A DNA stretch of 51,548 nucleotides, taken from positions 1-51,548 of the forward strand of contig JAQTXJ010000005.1 in the NCBI GenBank assembly GCA_028688815.1, read 5' to 3'. Each line of letters begins with the position of its first letter. Position 1 is the stretch's first letter. Shown here piece after piece: positions 39,105 through 49,716 of this stretch. This stretch comes from a bacterium. Lineage in GTDB: Bacteria > Hydrothermota > UBA3073 > JACQXS01 > JAQTXJ01. Both the position numbers and the translations under genes were made by a program. The notes under the pieces were generated by a model. That model did no database searches and had not been told where the DNA came from. It saw only the letters and a list, made by a program, of their open reading frames with translations.

Positions 39105-40688
39105 ATGGCTAAAACAGAAAACTCTAATGGAGCGAATCTGGGTTTTGAAGAAAAACTCTGGCAGGCGGCAGATAAGCTAAGAAGCAATATGGACGCTGCC
39201 GAGTATAAACATATTGTTCTCGGCTTAATATTCCTGAAATATATTTCAGATGCGTTCAAAGAAAGATACGATACCCTTTATAAAGAAGTCTCTATCCCTG
39301 AAAGTAAATTGTATATAAAGGAACCGGGGGAACGATACAATGAATTAAATGACCCTGACCAATATAAATCAGAGAATATATTTTATGTCCCGGAAAATGC
39401 CCGCTGGGGGTATCTCCAGAACAATGCAAAAAGACCGGATATAGGTAAAATTATTGACGATGCAATGGATGAAATAGAAAAAAATAATTCTTCTCTCAAG
39501 GGAGTATTACCAAAAAATTATGCAAGACCTTCTCTTGACACACAAAGATTGGGAGAACTTATTGACTTAATTGGGACAATCGGATTGGGAGATGAGGAAA
39601 GTAGGAGCAAGGATATTCTCGGCAGAGTATATGAATATTTTATCGGACAATTTGCAGATGCTGAAGGGAAAAGAGGGGGGCAATTCTATACTCCTCGTTC
39701 AATTGTTCAGTTGCTTGTTTCTATACTTGAACCCTATAAAGGGAGAGTTTTTGACCCTTGTTGTGGTTCCGGTGGTATGTTTGTGCAGAGTGAAAAATTT
39801 GTTGAAGCTCACGGTGGAAGAATAGGAGATATTTCTATTTATGGGCAGGAATCCAATCAAACCACCTGGCGACTTTGTAAAATGAATTTAGCTATCAGGG
39901 GAATTGATGCAAATATTCAATGGAACAATGAAGGTAGTTTTCTTAATGATGCTCATAGAGAGTTAAGGGCAGACTTTGTTATCGCCAATCCACCATTTAA
40001 TGACAGTGCTTGGAAAGGGGAGATGGTGCGAGAAGATATAAGATGGAAATATGGAACACCCCCAACAGGGAATGCAAACTTTGCATGGGTGCAACACTTT
40101 ATTCATCATTTAGCTCCTATGGGAATGACTGGATTTGTTTTAGCAAACGGCTCAATGTCATCTAATACTTCCAACGAAGGAGAAATAAGAAAAAACATAA
40201 TAGAAGCTGATTTGGTTGATTGTATGGTTGCATTACCATCGCAATTGTTTTATAATACAATGATACCTGCTTGTCTCTGGTTTATTGCAAGAGATAAGAA
40301 AAACCACAAGTTCAGAGACAGAAGAGGCGAAACCCTATTTATAGATGCAAGAAAAATGGGTATAATGGCTGACAGAAGACATAGAGAACTACCAGAAAAG
40401 GAAATACAAAAAATTTCAGATATTTATCACAAATGGAGAGGTGAAGGCGAAACTTACGAAGATGTTCCCGGCTTCTGCAAATCCGTAACATTAGAAAAAA
40501 TAAGAGAACACAAATGGATTTTAACTCCAGGCAGTTATGTTGGAGCGGAAGAAGAGGAAGAAGATACAGAACTATTTGATGACAAAATGAAAGAATTAAC
40601 CTCGGAGTTCGCGAAACAGATGAAACAGGAACAAAAACTGGATGAAGAGATAAAGCAGAATTTAAAGGGATTAGGGTATGAAATATAA
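39105..40688 (+). CDS. hsdM: Type I restriction-modification DNA methyltransferase subunit M
   Basis: [40 protein letters not shown] (NPPF). Confidence 0.97.
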   Translation: MAKTENSNGANLGFEEKLWQAADKLRSNMDAAEYKHIVLGLIFLKYISDAFKERYDTLYKEVSIPESKLYIKEPGERYNELNDPDQYKSENIFYVPENARWGYLQNNAKRPDIGKIIDDAMDEIEKNNSSLKGVLPKNYARPSLDTQRLGELIDLIGTIGLGDEESRSKDILGRVYEYFIGQFADAEGKRGGQFYTPRSIVQLLVSILEPYKGRVFDPCCGSGGMFVQSEKFVEAHGGRIGDISIYGQESNQTTWRLCKMNLAIRGIDANIQWNNEGSFLNDAHRELRADFVIANPPFNDSAWKGEMVREDIRWKYGTPPTGNANFAWVQHFIHHLAPMGMTGFVLANGSMSSNTSNEGEIRKNIIEADLVDCMVALPSQLFYNTMIPACLWFIARDKKNHKFRDRRGETLFIDARKMGIMADRRHRELPEKEIQKISDIYHKWRGEGETYEDVPGFCKSVTLEKIREHKWILTPGSYVGAEEEEEDTELFDDKMKELTSEFAKQMKQEQKLDEEIKQNLKGLGYEI

Positions 40689-40712
40689 TAAAATTGTACT
40701 TGAGGAGGCAAT

Positions 40713-41132
40713 ATGACACTGGATTTGAGCAGTTTACAAAAAGCAGTTAGTTCTCTTGAGCGGGCAATAAAAGTTGCTTCTTCTCAAATTACAGGAGAAG
40801 TTGATACAGATTATGAAGAGGTTATTCGTGCCGGTGTCATTCAGAGTTTTGAGTTTACCTACGAGGTATGTTGGAAATTTATGAAACGATGGCTGGAAAA
40901 TAATTTTGGTAATGACACTGTTGATGGGTTATCCAAAAAAGAATTATTCAGAGTTGCTGCCGAAAGTCAACTTATAAAAGACGTTGAAGTTTGGATAGGG
41001 TACCACGAAGCAAGAAATAAGACCTCGCATATTTATGATGAAGATAAGGCTAAAGATGTATATGATGCGGCAGTCCAATTCATAAATGAAGCAAAAGATT
41101 TACTTGAAGTCTTAAAAGCTAAAAATGATTGA
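40713..41132 (+). CDS. HEPN toxin-like, HI0074-family nucleotidyltransferase substrate-binding protein
   Basis: RAGVIQSFEFTYEVCWKFMKRWLE; HEARNKTSHIYDE contains RX4HXY. Confidence 0.88.
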   Translation: MTLDLSSLQKAVSSLERAIKVASSQITGEVDTDYEEVIRAGVIQSFEFTYEVCWKFMKRWLENNFGNDTVDGLSKKELFRVAAESQLIKDVEVWIGYHEARNKTSHIYDEDKAKDVYDAAVQFINEAKDLLEVLKAKND

Positions 41133-42699
41133 TGTTTCCCCATTTCATCTGGCAATAATTAAAAATATATTCCATAAGTATGTTCCAAAATATGAAGTTC
41201 GTGCATTTGGTTCACGCGTAACATGGACAGCAAAAGACTACTCAGACCTTGATTTGGTGATCCTCGGAAAAGCAAAAATTCCTGATAAAATATTTCTTAA
41301 TCTCAAGGAGGCTTTTCAGGAATCCAATCTTCCGTTTAGGGTAGACGTGCTTGACTGGCAGAGAATCTCGCCGGAATTCAGAACAAACATTGAGAAACAA
41401 TATGAAGTAATTCAAAAATCAATAGAGGGAAAATCAAATGAAGTAGGGATACTTTCTGAAGATTGGGAAGAAGTAGGAAATTATTTAGAAATAGTAAAAA
41501 GCAATATTAATCCATCCCAATCTGAAAAATATTATCATTATAGCATCCCTGCATACGATAATAATAAAACTCCAGAATTTCAAATGGGCTCTGAAATAAA
41601 AAGCAATAAGACTAAAGTTTATTCCAATACGATTTTAGTTTCAAAATTGAATCCACGATTTAATCGTGTATGGGAAATAAAAGAATGTGATAATAATTCT
41701 ATTTGCTCAACAGAATTTGTAGAGTTGAAATTTAAAAGAAAAGATGATGAAGTGTTGATTGATTATTTCACGGCATTATTTAATACGTCAAACTTTATTA
41801 ATTATCTTACAGCTAACGTTAAAGGTACCAGTAGCAGCCACCAAAGAGTATCTCCGGAAGATATATTGAGATTTAATTTCAACAAGATATCAATAGACGA
41901 TAAAATTATAATTGGTAAATTATATTCAGAGTTTTCTTTAAAAATAGAACTTAACCAGCAGATGAATAAAACGCTTGAAGCAATCGGGCAGGCAATTTTC
42001 AAACATTGGTTCATTGACTTTGAATTCCCCTTCGATTTCGATCAGGGGAGGTCCGATAATAATGGCAAACCCTATAAATCCTCCGGCGGTCAGATGGTTG
42101 ATTCTGAACTTGGTAAAATACCGAAAGGGTGGAGAGTTGCAAAACTTGGAGATATATTAGATAATATTAAAAACCCACTAAAACCGGGCGAGCATTTAAA
42201 AAACAGAAAATATGTTCCTATTGATAATCTTCCTATGCGAAAAATAGGACTGGATTCTTATTTGCCATATATTGAGGCAAAAAGTAGTCTAGTTGCATTT
42301 GAAAAAGATGACATTTTATTAGGTGCAATGAGAGTTTATTTTCATAGGGTTAATTTATCTCCCTTTGCAGGTATCACAAGGACAACAATTTTTGTATTAA
42401 GACCAAAAAATAAAGAATTTTTGAGCTACTCTTTATTTTTGTTAAGTCAAGATTCTACAATTGATTATGCAAATTCACATTCGAAAGGCACTACTATGCC
42501 TTATGCAGTATGGGATGGGTCTTTGTCAGAAATGGCAGTAATAATTCCCGAAGAGACAATAATAAAGAAATTTAATGAGCTTTTCTATCCTTTATTGGAG
42601 AAGATAAGAGACGCTCTATTTGAGCAAACAACTCTTTCTCAAATCCGTGATTCTTTATTGCCAAAACTTATGTCGGGGAAGATAAGAGTAAAAATATAG
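41125..42699 (+). CDS. hsdS: MNT nucleotidyltransferase domain fused to type I specificity subunit HsdS
   Basis: N-term [17 protein letters not shown] (GSX10DXD) and RVDVLDW; then two TRD halves with HsdS signatures [28 protein letters not shown] and [16 protein letters not shown]; single uninterrupted ORF. Confidence 0.92.
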   Translation: MIDVSPFHLAIIKNIFHKYVPKYEVRAFGSRVTWTAKDYSDLDLVILGKAKIPDKIFLNLKEAFQESNLPFRVDVLDWQRISPEFRTNIEKQYEVIQKSIEGKSNEVGILSEDWEEVGNYLEIVKSNINPSQSEKYYHYSIPAYDNNKTPEFQMGSEIKSNKTKVYSNTILVSKLNPRFNRVWEIKECDNNSICSTEFVELKFKRKDDEVLIDYFTALFNTSNFINYLTANVKGTSSSHQRVSPEDILRFNFNKISIDDKIIIGKLYSEFSLKIELNQQMNKTLEAIGQAIFKHWFIDFEFPFDFDQGRSDNNGKPYKSSGGQMVDSELGKIPKGWRVAKLGDILDNIKNPLKPGEHLKNRKYVPIDNLPMRKIGLDSYLPYIEAKSSLVAFEKDDILLGAMRVYFHRVNLSPFAGITRTTIFVLRPKNKEFLSYSLFLLSQDSTIDYANSHSKGTTMPYAVWDGSLSEMAVIIPEETIIKKFNELFYPLLEKIRDALFEQTTLSQIRDSLLPKLMSGKIRVKI

Positions 42700-42701
42700 A
42701 A

Positions 42702-45700
42702 ATGCCACACATCCTAACCGAATCAGAAGTTGAGCAAGCGGCCCTGGAGATACTATTAGAATTAGGGTATAAAATACTCTACGGACCTGACATTGCACCA
42801 GAGCCTGATGGTAAAACCCCGGAAAGACAAAGCTATTCCGATATTGTTCTTGTTGACCGTTTAAAAGATGCAATTAATAAACTTAACCCCAATATCCCAC
42901 AGGAAGCCAAAGAAGAAGCCCTTAAGAAAATCCTGCGAAATGAAAGCCCAAACCTTATTACTAATAACCAGCAGTTCCATAAAATATTAGTTAATGGTCT
43001 GGATATTGATTACAGAAAAGATGACAGAATAATTAATGACAAAGTCTGGCTCTTTGATTTTAAGGAGATAAACAATAACGAATTTCTTGCAGTAAACCAG
43101 TTTACAATCATAGAAAATAATAACAATAGAAGACCTGATATAATCCTGTTTGTTAATGGCTTGCCTCTTACAGTTATAGAACTCAAAAACCCTGCCGACG
43201 AAAATGCTACAATAAAAACTGCTTTTAACCAGCTCCAAACTTATAAACACCAGATTCCATCACTGTTCAATTATAATGAGATTCTTGTCATTAGTGATGG
43301 AACAGATGCAAGAGCGGGCACTATAACTTCAAACTGGGAGCGATTTCTCCCATGGAAAACAATAGAAGGCACAGAGCTTGCTTCTTCAATAACACCTCAA
43401 ATTGAAGTCCTTTTCAAGGGAATGTTTGATAAGAAAGTTCTGCTTGATTTAATAAGACATTTTGTCGTATTCCAACGAGAAACAGATAGCAGGGAAAACG
43501 TTACTACCCTGTCCAAGAAAATATCCGCATATCATCAATATTATGCAGTAAATAAAGCAATAGAAACTACAATAAAGGCAACTAAGGGCGACAAACGATG
43601 CGGTGTAGTCTGGCATACCCAGGGGTCAGGCAAAAGCCTTATTATGGTGTTTTATACGGGCAAACTTGTCCTTTCTATGGACAATCCTACCATTGTTGTG
43701 TTGACTGACAGAAATGACCTTGATGACCAGTTATTTGATACTTTTGGCAGTTGCAATGAAATCCTAAGACAAGAACCGGTCCAGGCGGATACGAGAGAAA
43801 AATTAAAAGAGTATCTTCAAGTAGCTTCCGGTGGTATTGTATTTACGACAATCCAGAAATTCTTTCCTGAAATAAAAGGAGATAAATACCCCTTACTCTC
43901 CGATAGACGAAACATTATTGTAATAGCAGATGAAGCCCACAGAAGTCAGTATGATTTTATTGACGGGTTTGCAAGACATATGAGAGATGCTCTTCCGAAT
44001 GCTTCTTTTATTGGATTTACAGGAACACCTATTGAAAAGACAGACAGGAATACGATTGCGGTATTCGGAGATTATATTGACATTTATGATATAGAACAGG
44101 CGGTTGATGATGGTGCAACTGTCAGAATATATTATGAAAGCAGACTCGCAAAACTTGACCTCAAAGAAGAAGAAAAGCCCAAGATAGACCCTGAGTTTGA
44201 AGAAGTAACTGAGGGTGAAGAAATAGAGAAAAAAGAAAAATTGAAAACCAGATGGGCAAGATTAGAAGCAATTGTTGGCTCAGAAGAAAGAGTCAAACAA
44301 ATTGCGCAGGATATTGTGAGGCATTTTGAAGAACGACTGACAGCCATTGACGGTAAAGCTATGATTGTTTGTATGAGCAGAAGAATATGCGTGGATTTAC
44401 ATAATGAAATTGTAAAATTGAAACCCGAATGGTATCACAAAAATGATGATAAGGGAAAGATAAAAGTTATAATGACTGGTTCAGTAAGCGACCCTGTTGA
44501 ATGGCAGGAACATATTAGAACTAAACAAAGACGACGGGAACTTGGAGATAGAATGAGAGACCCTGATGAGCCGCTTAAAATAGCTATAGTCAGAGATATG
44601 TGGCTTACGGGTTTTGATGTCCCGTGTTTACATACTATGTATATTGACAAACCTATGAAGGGACACGGCTTAATGCAGGCAATAGCAAGAGTAAACAGAG
44701 TTTTTAGGGATAAACCGGGTGGACTTATCGTAGATTATCTCGGGATTGCGGATGATTTGAAGAACGCACTGTCGGAATATACGGGGAGCGGTGGGAAAGG
44801 GAAACCGACTTTTGACCAGAAAGAAGCGGTTGCAATAATGCTTGAGAAATACGAAATTATATGCTCTATGTATAAGGGCTTTGATTACAAGAGAGTTTTT
44901 ACCGCATCCATTAAAGATAAACTTTCAATTATGATGCAGGCGGCAGAACATATTTTGAAACCAGGAGAAGATTCCAAACAGAAATATTTATCATACGTTA
45001 CTCAATTATCACAGGCTTTTGCGCTTTCCGTGCCGGATGAAGAGGCTTTAAGGATTCGGGATGATGTAGGATTCTTTCAGGCAGTTCGTTCACATATTGC
45101 TAAATTTGACATAACAAGAGGCAAGACAGAAGAAGATTTGGATTCGGCAATAAAACAAATAATTTCTAAAGCAGTAGTTACGGATAAAATTATTGATATA
45201 TTTGCGGCAGCAGGATTAAAGAGACCTGATATTTCAATACTTTCAGATGAGTTCCTTGCAGAAGTAAAAGGTATGACGCATAAAAGCCTTGCGGTTGAGT
45301 TATTGAAGAAACTCTTAAGTGATGAAATCAAAACAAGGGCAAGGAAAAACTTAATTCAGGGACGTTCTTTTGCTGAAATGCTGGAAAATACAATTAAAAA
45401 GTATAGAAATAAAGCTATTGAAACTGCAATGGTATTGGAAGAATTAATTGAATTGGCAAAGGAAATGCGGGAAGCGAATAAAAGAGGGGAAGGCTTAAAA
45501 CTCAGTGAAGATGAGCTTGCTTTTTATGATGCATTGGAAGTAAATGACAGCGCAGTTAAAGTGTTAGGAGATGAAACATTAAGAACTATCGCCAGAGAGC
45601 TTGTTGTTACTGTGAAAAATAATGTTTCTATAGACTGGACATTAAGGGAAAGTATTCAGGCAAAAATGAGAGTTATGGTCAAAAGAGTTTTAAGAAATTA

Positions 45701-45797
45701 CGGATATCCGCCGGACAAACAAGCAAAGGCTACTGATACGGTTTTGGAACAGGCGAAACTAATATGTAAAGATATAGTTGAACAGGGTGGAGAATAA
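42702..45797 (+). CDS. hsdR: Type I restriction endonuclease subunit R
   Basis: [21 protein letters not shown] nuclease motif; [11 protein letters not shown] Walker [24 protein letters not shown]. Confidence 0.97.
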   Translation: MPHILTESEVEQAALEILLELGYKILYGPDIAPEPDGKTPERQSYSDIVLVDRLKDAINKLNPNIPQEAKEEALKKILRNESPNLITNNQQFHKILVNGLDIDYRKDDRIINDKVWLFDFKEINNNEFLAVNQFTIIENNNNRRPDIILFVNGLPLTVIELKNPADENATIKTAFNQLQTYKHQIPSLFNYNEILVISDGTDARAGTITSNWERFLPWKTIEGTELASSITPQIEVLFKGMFDKKVLLDLIRHFVVFQRETDSRENVTTLSKKISAYHQYYAVNKAIETTIKATKGDKRCGVVWHTQGSGKSLIMVFYTGKLVLSMDNPTIVVLTDRNDLDDQLFDTFGSCNEILRQEPVQADTREKLKEYLQVASGGIVFTTIQKFFPEIKGDKYPLLSDRRNIIVIADEAHRSQYDFIDGFARHMRDALPNASFIGFTGTPIEKTDRNTIAVFGDYIDIYDIEQAVDDGATVRIYYESRLAKLDLKEEEKPKIDPEFEEVTEGEEIEKKEKLKTRWARLEAIVGSEERVKQIAQDIVRHFEERLTAIDGKAMIVCMSRRICVDLHNEIVKLKPEWYHKNDDKGKIKVIMTGSVSDPVEWQEHIRTKQRRRELGDRMRDPDEPLKIAIVRDMWLTGFDVPCLHTMYIDKPMKGHGLMQAIARVNRVFRDKPGGLIVDYLGIADDLKNALSEYTGSGGKGKPTFDQKEAVAIMLEKYEIICSMYKGFDYKRVFTASIKDKLSIMMQAAEHILKPGEDSKQKYLSYVTQLSQAFALSVPDEEALRIRDDVGFFQAVRSHIAKFDITRGKTEEDLDSAIKQIISKAVVTDKIIDIFAAAGLKRPDISILSDEFLAEVKGMTHKSLAVELLKKLLSDEIKTRARKNLIQGRSFAEMLENTIKKYRNKAIETAMVLEELIELAKEMREANKRGEGLKLSEDELAFYDALEVNDSAVKVLGDETLRTIARELVVTVKNNVSIDWTLRESIQAKMRVMVKRVLRNYGYPPDKQAKATDTVLEQAKLICKDIVEQGGE

Positions 45798-45811
45798 TTA
45801 TAACTACTTAT

Positions 45812-45864
45812 ATGAATTTACAAGACAAAACTATTAAGAAATTACGATATTTGATAAATGACGG
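45812..45864 (+). repeat. Direct repeat copy A: duplicated 5' end of the AbiJ-like gene
   Basis: 50/53 identical to 47795-47847; encodes MNLQDKTIKKLRYLINDG then diverges. Confidence 0.92.
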
Positions 45865-46412
45865 AAATAAAAACTTTATCCTTAACAAATAGAAAAGAAT
45901 GGCGGAAGTGGTTAGAAAGTAATCACAACAAAGAAAAGGAAATCTGGTTGATTCATTATAAAAAACATTCCGAAATAAAAGGAATCTCCTATAAAGACGC
46001 TCTCGAAGAAGCCATCTGTTTCGGATGGATAGACAGCAAAATGAAAGGAATTGATGACGAAAAGTTCATACTAAGATATTCACCCCGTAAGAAAAATAGC
46101 GTCTGGTCGGAGATAAATAAAAATACCGCCCTGAAAATGATAAAAGAAGGAAAAATAACCGAAGAAGGCCTTGCTAAAATTGAAGAAGCAAAACGAAATG
46201 GAAATTGGGTGTCCGCATACACTTCAAAAAGAAAACCCGACATCCCTCCCGACCTCAAAAAAGCTTTGCTGGAATGTGAAAATGCATGGGAGAAATTTAA
46301 TAAATTTTCTAATACATCCCAACTGCAATACGTCTTCTGGGTGAATACCGCAAAACTAAAGACAACAAGAGAAAAACGGATTAAAGAAGTGGTGAAAAGG
46401 GCGAGTAGTTAA
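45858..46412 (+). CDS. YdeI/OmpD-associated family protein
   Basis: KEWRKWLESNHNKEKEIWLIHYKKHSEIKGISYKDALEEAICFGWIDSKMKGIDDEKFILRYSPRKKNSVWSEINK. Confidence 0.88.
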   Translation: MTEIKTLSLTNRKEWRKWLESNHNKEKEIWLIHYKKHSEIKGISYKDALEEAICFGWIDSKMKGIDDEKFILRYSPRKKNSVWSEINKNTALKMIKEGKITEEGLAKIEEAKRNGNWVSAYTSKRKPDIPPDLKKALLECENAWEKFNKFSNTSQLQYVFWVNTAKLKTTREKRIKEVVKRASS

Positions 46413-46708
46413 GTAGGAAGTAGGTAGCAGGAAGCATAACAGAGAATCAGCAAATCAGAGGGCAGGATATCAGAAGAGCAGAGTACCCCGCCGAAGCGGG
46501 ATAACAAAATCTAAAATTGCATTGGCAATTAAGATTTTATAATCAGGAATAGAAAATCGGATATTAGTTATTCGTGTAATAGTTATTCGAGGCAATGGAA
46601 TCCACCAAGAGTTCTTCAACATAAATAACAGTTTGGAAAAAGATTGACTTCTTTTGAATAACAATTAAATATTGTATGGATTAGTGGAAAAAATAAGGAT
46701 AGGTTACT

Positions 46709-47743
46709 ATGAAAAAGCAAATTGTGGCAAAAATGGATATATTTCAAGAAATCAAAGAATTAATACTACAAACAAAAAATAAAGTTGCAATAGCAATTAA
46801 CTCAGAATTATCTTTATTATATTGGCAGATAGGTAAAAAAATCTCAAACGAAATTCTAAAAGATAAACGAGCGGAATACGGACAAAAAATAATTGTTGAG
46901 TTAGCTAAAAGACTGACTCAAGAATATGGTAAAGGTTGGAGTGAAAAACAATTAAGACATTGTCTACGCATTGCGGAGACTTTTTCTGACGAAACAATTC
47001 TCTCCGCAGTGCGGAGAAAATTATCATGGACCCATATCAAAATATTAATGTACATAGATGATTCTATAAAAAGAGAATTCTATACGCAAATAGCAATAAA
47101 TGAAAAATGGTCATCAAGACAATTACAAGAAAGAATAAATTCTCAACTCTATGAACGAACTGTAATCTCTAAAAAACCGGAAAAAACAATAAAACAGGAT
47201 TTACAACTCTTAAAAACAAACAATCAAATATCGCAAGACCTTGTGTTTAGAGACCCTTATATCTTAGACTTTTTAGGCTTATCCGATACGTATTCGGAAA
47301 AAGATTTAGAATCTGCAATCCTTATTGAACTTCAAAAATTTATTATAGAATTTGGCACAGACTTTGCTTTCTTAGCAAGACAAAAAAGAATTACAATAGA
47401 TAATCGTGATTATTACATTGATTTGCTTTTTTATCATAGAAAATTAAAATGCCTTGTTGCAATAGATTTGAAGCTCGGAGAATTTGAAGCCGGATTTAAA
47501 GGACAAATGGAATTATATCTTAATTATTTAGAAAAATATGAAACAGTCCAAGGAGAGAATTCACCAATTGGATTAATTCTTTGTGCCGGTAAAAACAATG
47601 AACATATAGAATTATTACAGTTGCATAAAAATAATATTCGTGTTGCAGAATATCTGACAAAATTACCACCCAAAGAAATCCTACAGAAAAAACTACATAC
47701 TTCAATTGAGCTAGCAAAAAAGAAACTCTTGAAAAATGACTAA
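46709..47743 (+). CDS. DUF1016/YhcG-type PD-(D/E)XK nuclease
   Basis: LLYWQIGKKISNEIL, GKGWSEKQLRHCLRIAETF, LSWTHIKIL, DYYIDLLFYHRKLKCLVAIDLKLGEFEAGFKGQMELYLNYL. Confidence 0.92.
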   Translation: MKKQIVAKMDIFQEIKELILQTKNKVAIAINSELSLLYWQIGKKISNEILKDKRAEYGQKIIVELAKRLTQEYGKGWSEKQLRHCLRIAETFSDETILSAVRRKLSWTHIKILMYIDDSIKREFYTQIAINEKWSSRQLQERINSQLYERTVISKKPEKTIKQDLQLLKTNNQISQDLVFRDPYILDFLGLSDTYSEKDLESAILIELQKFIIEFGTDFAFLARQKRITIDNRDYYIDLLFYHRKLKCLVAIDLKLGEFEAGFKGQMELYLNYLEKYETVQGENSPIGLILCAGKNNEHIELLQLHKNNIRVAEYLTKLPPKEILQKKLHTSIELAKKKLLKND

Positions 47744-47794
47744 AAAGGGGCAATTGGAATATAAATAAGCCATTAAAAGATTTTGGGAGGGGTG

Positions 47795-47847
47795 ATGAAT
47801 TTACAAGACAAAACTATTAAACAATTACGGTATTTGATAAATGACGG
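47795..47847 (+). repeat. Direct repeat copy B (5' end of the AbiJ-like gene)
   Basis: 50/53 identical to 45812-45864. Confidence 0.92.
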
Positions 47848-48639
47848 GACCGAAAATCGTTCCGGTAAGGATTTAGTTGAATTCTTTAGTCCACTCGGGT
47901 TTGATGACCATTACGGATACCGATTCCCGACACGAGATGCTTATACCGAAGGCAAGTTAAATAAAATCAACAAAACCCCGAAAATGGAAGAATGTATAAA
48001 ACAATTGTTTTCTCCTATTGAGTTTATCGGTAAAACTAATGAGTTAAACAAACATATTGTTGACTTTAACCAGTATCTGGCATTTGATGGGTATAAAATC
48101 GTCCTTGACGGGAAAACAGTTAAAATAACGAATACCGAAGAAGAAGTTATTATCCCTGTAGACAGCATTGCCGAAAGTGAATTTATAAGCAGGAAATTCA
48201 AAGATGTCCCTTTAGAAAAATTGGGATTAGACAACGCAATCACCGATATCCTGAAACAACGAATACAGGAAATAGTAAACTGCCTTCGCACAAACTCCCC
48301 TCTGGCAACAATATTCCTATGCGGAAGTACTTTAGAGGGAATATTACTTGGTATAGCTACAAAAAATCAGAAGGAGTTTACCAAATCGCTCGCAAGCCCT
48401 AAAAACCCGGTAGGCAAACCCAAGCCGATTTACGAATGGAGTTTATTATAGATGTTGCGCACTCTCTGGATTTAATTGATGAAGACGTAAAAAAATTCAG
48501 CCATACTTTGCGGGATTTCAGGAATTATATTCATCCTCACCTGCAAATGTCTTCGAGTTTTAACCCGAATGAACATACGGCAAAAATATGCTGGCAAGTG
48601 TTACAGGCGAGTATTTATCAACTTTCGAGGAAGCGTTAA
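47795..48639 (+). pseudogene. AbiJ-like abortive-infection protein with C-terminal HEPN-like domain, frameshifted near 48445
   Basis: ORFs 47783-48451 and 48436-48639 join into one protein (...KPKPIYEWSL / IIDVAHSLDLIDEDVKKFSHTLRDFRNYIHPH...). Confidence 0.65.
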
Positions 48640-48646
48640 ACACAAT

Positions 48647-48700
48647 GGGCGAACGACCGTTCGCCCCTACAACGGATATTGCAAAAACACCGTTTTTGCA
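48647..48700. repeat. Two consecutive perfect hairpins (REP-like)
   Basis: GGGCGAAC-GACC-GTTCGCCC (48647-48666) and TGCAAAAAC-ACC-GTTTTTGCA (48680-48700). Confidence 0.75.
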
Positions 48701-48727
48701 CTCCAAAAGTGGACAATTATCAAGGGG

Positions 48728-48810
48728 TTACTTAAGATTTTTTAAGAGAAGGTCTTTTATGGATTGAGGGTTGGCTTTGCCTTTCGTTTCCTGCATTACC
48801 TTTCCCGTGA
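48728..48810 (-). pseudogene. Detached 3' end of gatB (direct-repeat copy 1)
   Basis: 77/83 identical to 49717-49799; the first 64 nt of coding overlap (48747-48810 vs 49736-49799) are identical; encodes ...DLLLKNLK*. Confidence 0.93.
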
Positions 48811-48839
48811 TTCAGTATTCGCTGTCTTCCGTCTTTTCC

Positions 48840-48867
48840 TTGACACTGTTTTATTTTGCATTATAGT
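48840..48867 (+). promoter_or_regulatory. Putative sigma70 promoter of the zeta-like gene
   Basis: TTGACA - 16 nt - TATAGT, ATG at 48881. Confidence 0.55.
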
Positions 48868-48880
48868 TTCACGCTAAACA

Positions 48881-49462
48881 ATGCCAACAAAAAAACGTAT
48901 ATTTATTATTGCTGGGGCTAACGGTACAGGGAAAACAACTATCAGCAAAGACTTGTTAAAAGATTTTGATTTGAAATTTCTTAATGCTGATGAAATAGCA
49001 AAATCTATTAGTTCCGATAATGTTGACCTGTCAAACATAAGACTTAAAGCAGGAAAAATATTTCTTTCGAAATTGCATAACTATATAAAACAAGGCATAT
49101 CTATTGCATTAGAAACAACTTTAGCCGGTAAATATATCGAAAACATAATACCTGAAGCCAAACAAAATGGGTATATAATTTCCATTATTTACTTTTTTGT
49201 TGATAGTCCGGAAGTCTCTATTGACAGGATACAAATTCGGGTTAAAAATGGAGGGCACTTTGTCCCGGAAAAAGAAGTTATTCGTCGATTTTATAGAAGC
49301 AAAGAAAACTTTTGGAATTTTTACCGAAAAATCGTAGACGATTGGACAGTATTCTATAATGGAGGCAAAGAACCGATTCTTACCGTTACAGGAAAAAATG
49401 AAAATTATAAAATACTCAACGAACAGTTTTTTTCTATTTTTAAAAAAGATTTTGACTCTTAA
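48881..49462 (+). CDS. Zeta-toxin-like P-loop kinase
   Basis: IIAGANGTGKTTISKDLL Walker A; FLNADEIAKSI; ALETTLAGKY; YFFVDSPEVSIDRIQIRVKNGGHFVPEKEVIRRFYRS. Confidence 0.88.
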   Translation: MPTKKRIFIIAGANGTGKTTISKDLLKDFDLKFLNADEIAKSISSDNVDLSNIRLKAGKIFLSKLHNYIKQGISIALETTLAGKYIENIIPEAKQNGYIISIIYFFVDSPEVSIDRIQIRVKNGGHFVPEKEVIRRFYRSKENFWNFYRKIVDDWTVFYNGGKEPILTVTGKNENYKILNEQFFSIFKKDFDS

Positions 49463-49515
49463 AAATGTTTGACAAAGGAATCAAAAGTGTATAGAATAAC
49501 ACTTTACACAATTAA

Positions 49516-49686
49516 ATGAAAAAAGAGCTTTTATGTAAGATAGAAAGGATTGCTGTCCGGGCAGTAAAGAAAGCGCAACAGGAAAGTCATCGTAAGGGGT
49601 TACCAATTGTCTATACCAAAAACGGCAAAATTTGTTTTGAACTGCCTAATGGTTCTATTACAACAATTAACCCTTTTTCTGCTTAG
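49516..49686 (+). CDS. 56-aa small protein downstream of zeta-like gene (candidate antitoxin/partner)
   Basis: MKKELLCKIERIAVRAVKKAQQESHRKGLPIVYTKNGKICFELPNGSITTINPFSA*; below the ORF-track length cut-off. Confidence 0.72.
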   Translation: MKKELLCKIERIAVRAVKKAQQESHRKGLPIVYTKNGKICFELPNGSITTINPFSA

Positions 49687-49716
49687 GAAAGAAACTCCCA
49701 AAGGATTTGCAAAAAC

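Noticed and set aside
46470-46560. Hairpins in the ydeI-DUF1016 gap (CCCGC-CGAA-GCGGG; AAAATCTAAAATTGC/GCAATTAAGATTTT) as a novel ncRNA
   Set aside because: Plausible terminator or repeat-like structures, but nothing supports an RNA gene
38614-48640. BREX, DISARM or retron in the island
   Set aside because: No PglX/PglZ/BrxC, DrmABC or reverse transcriptase ORFs; the methyltransferase belongs to a standard type I hsdMSR set
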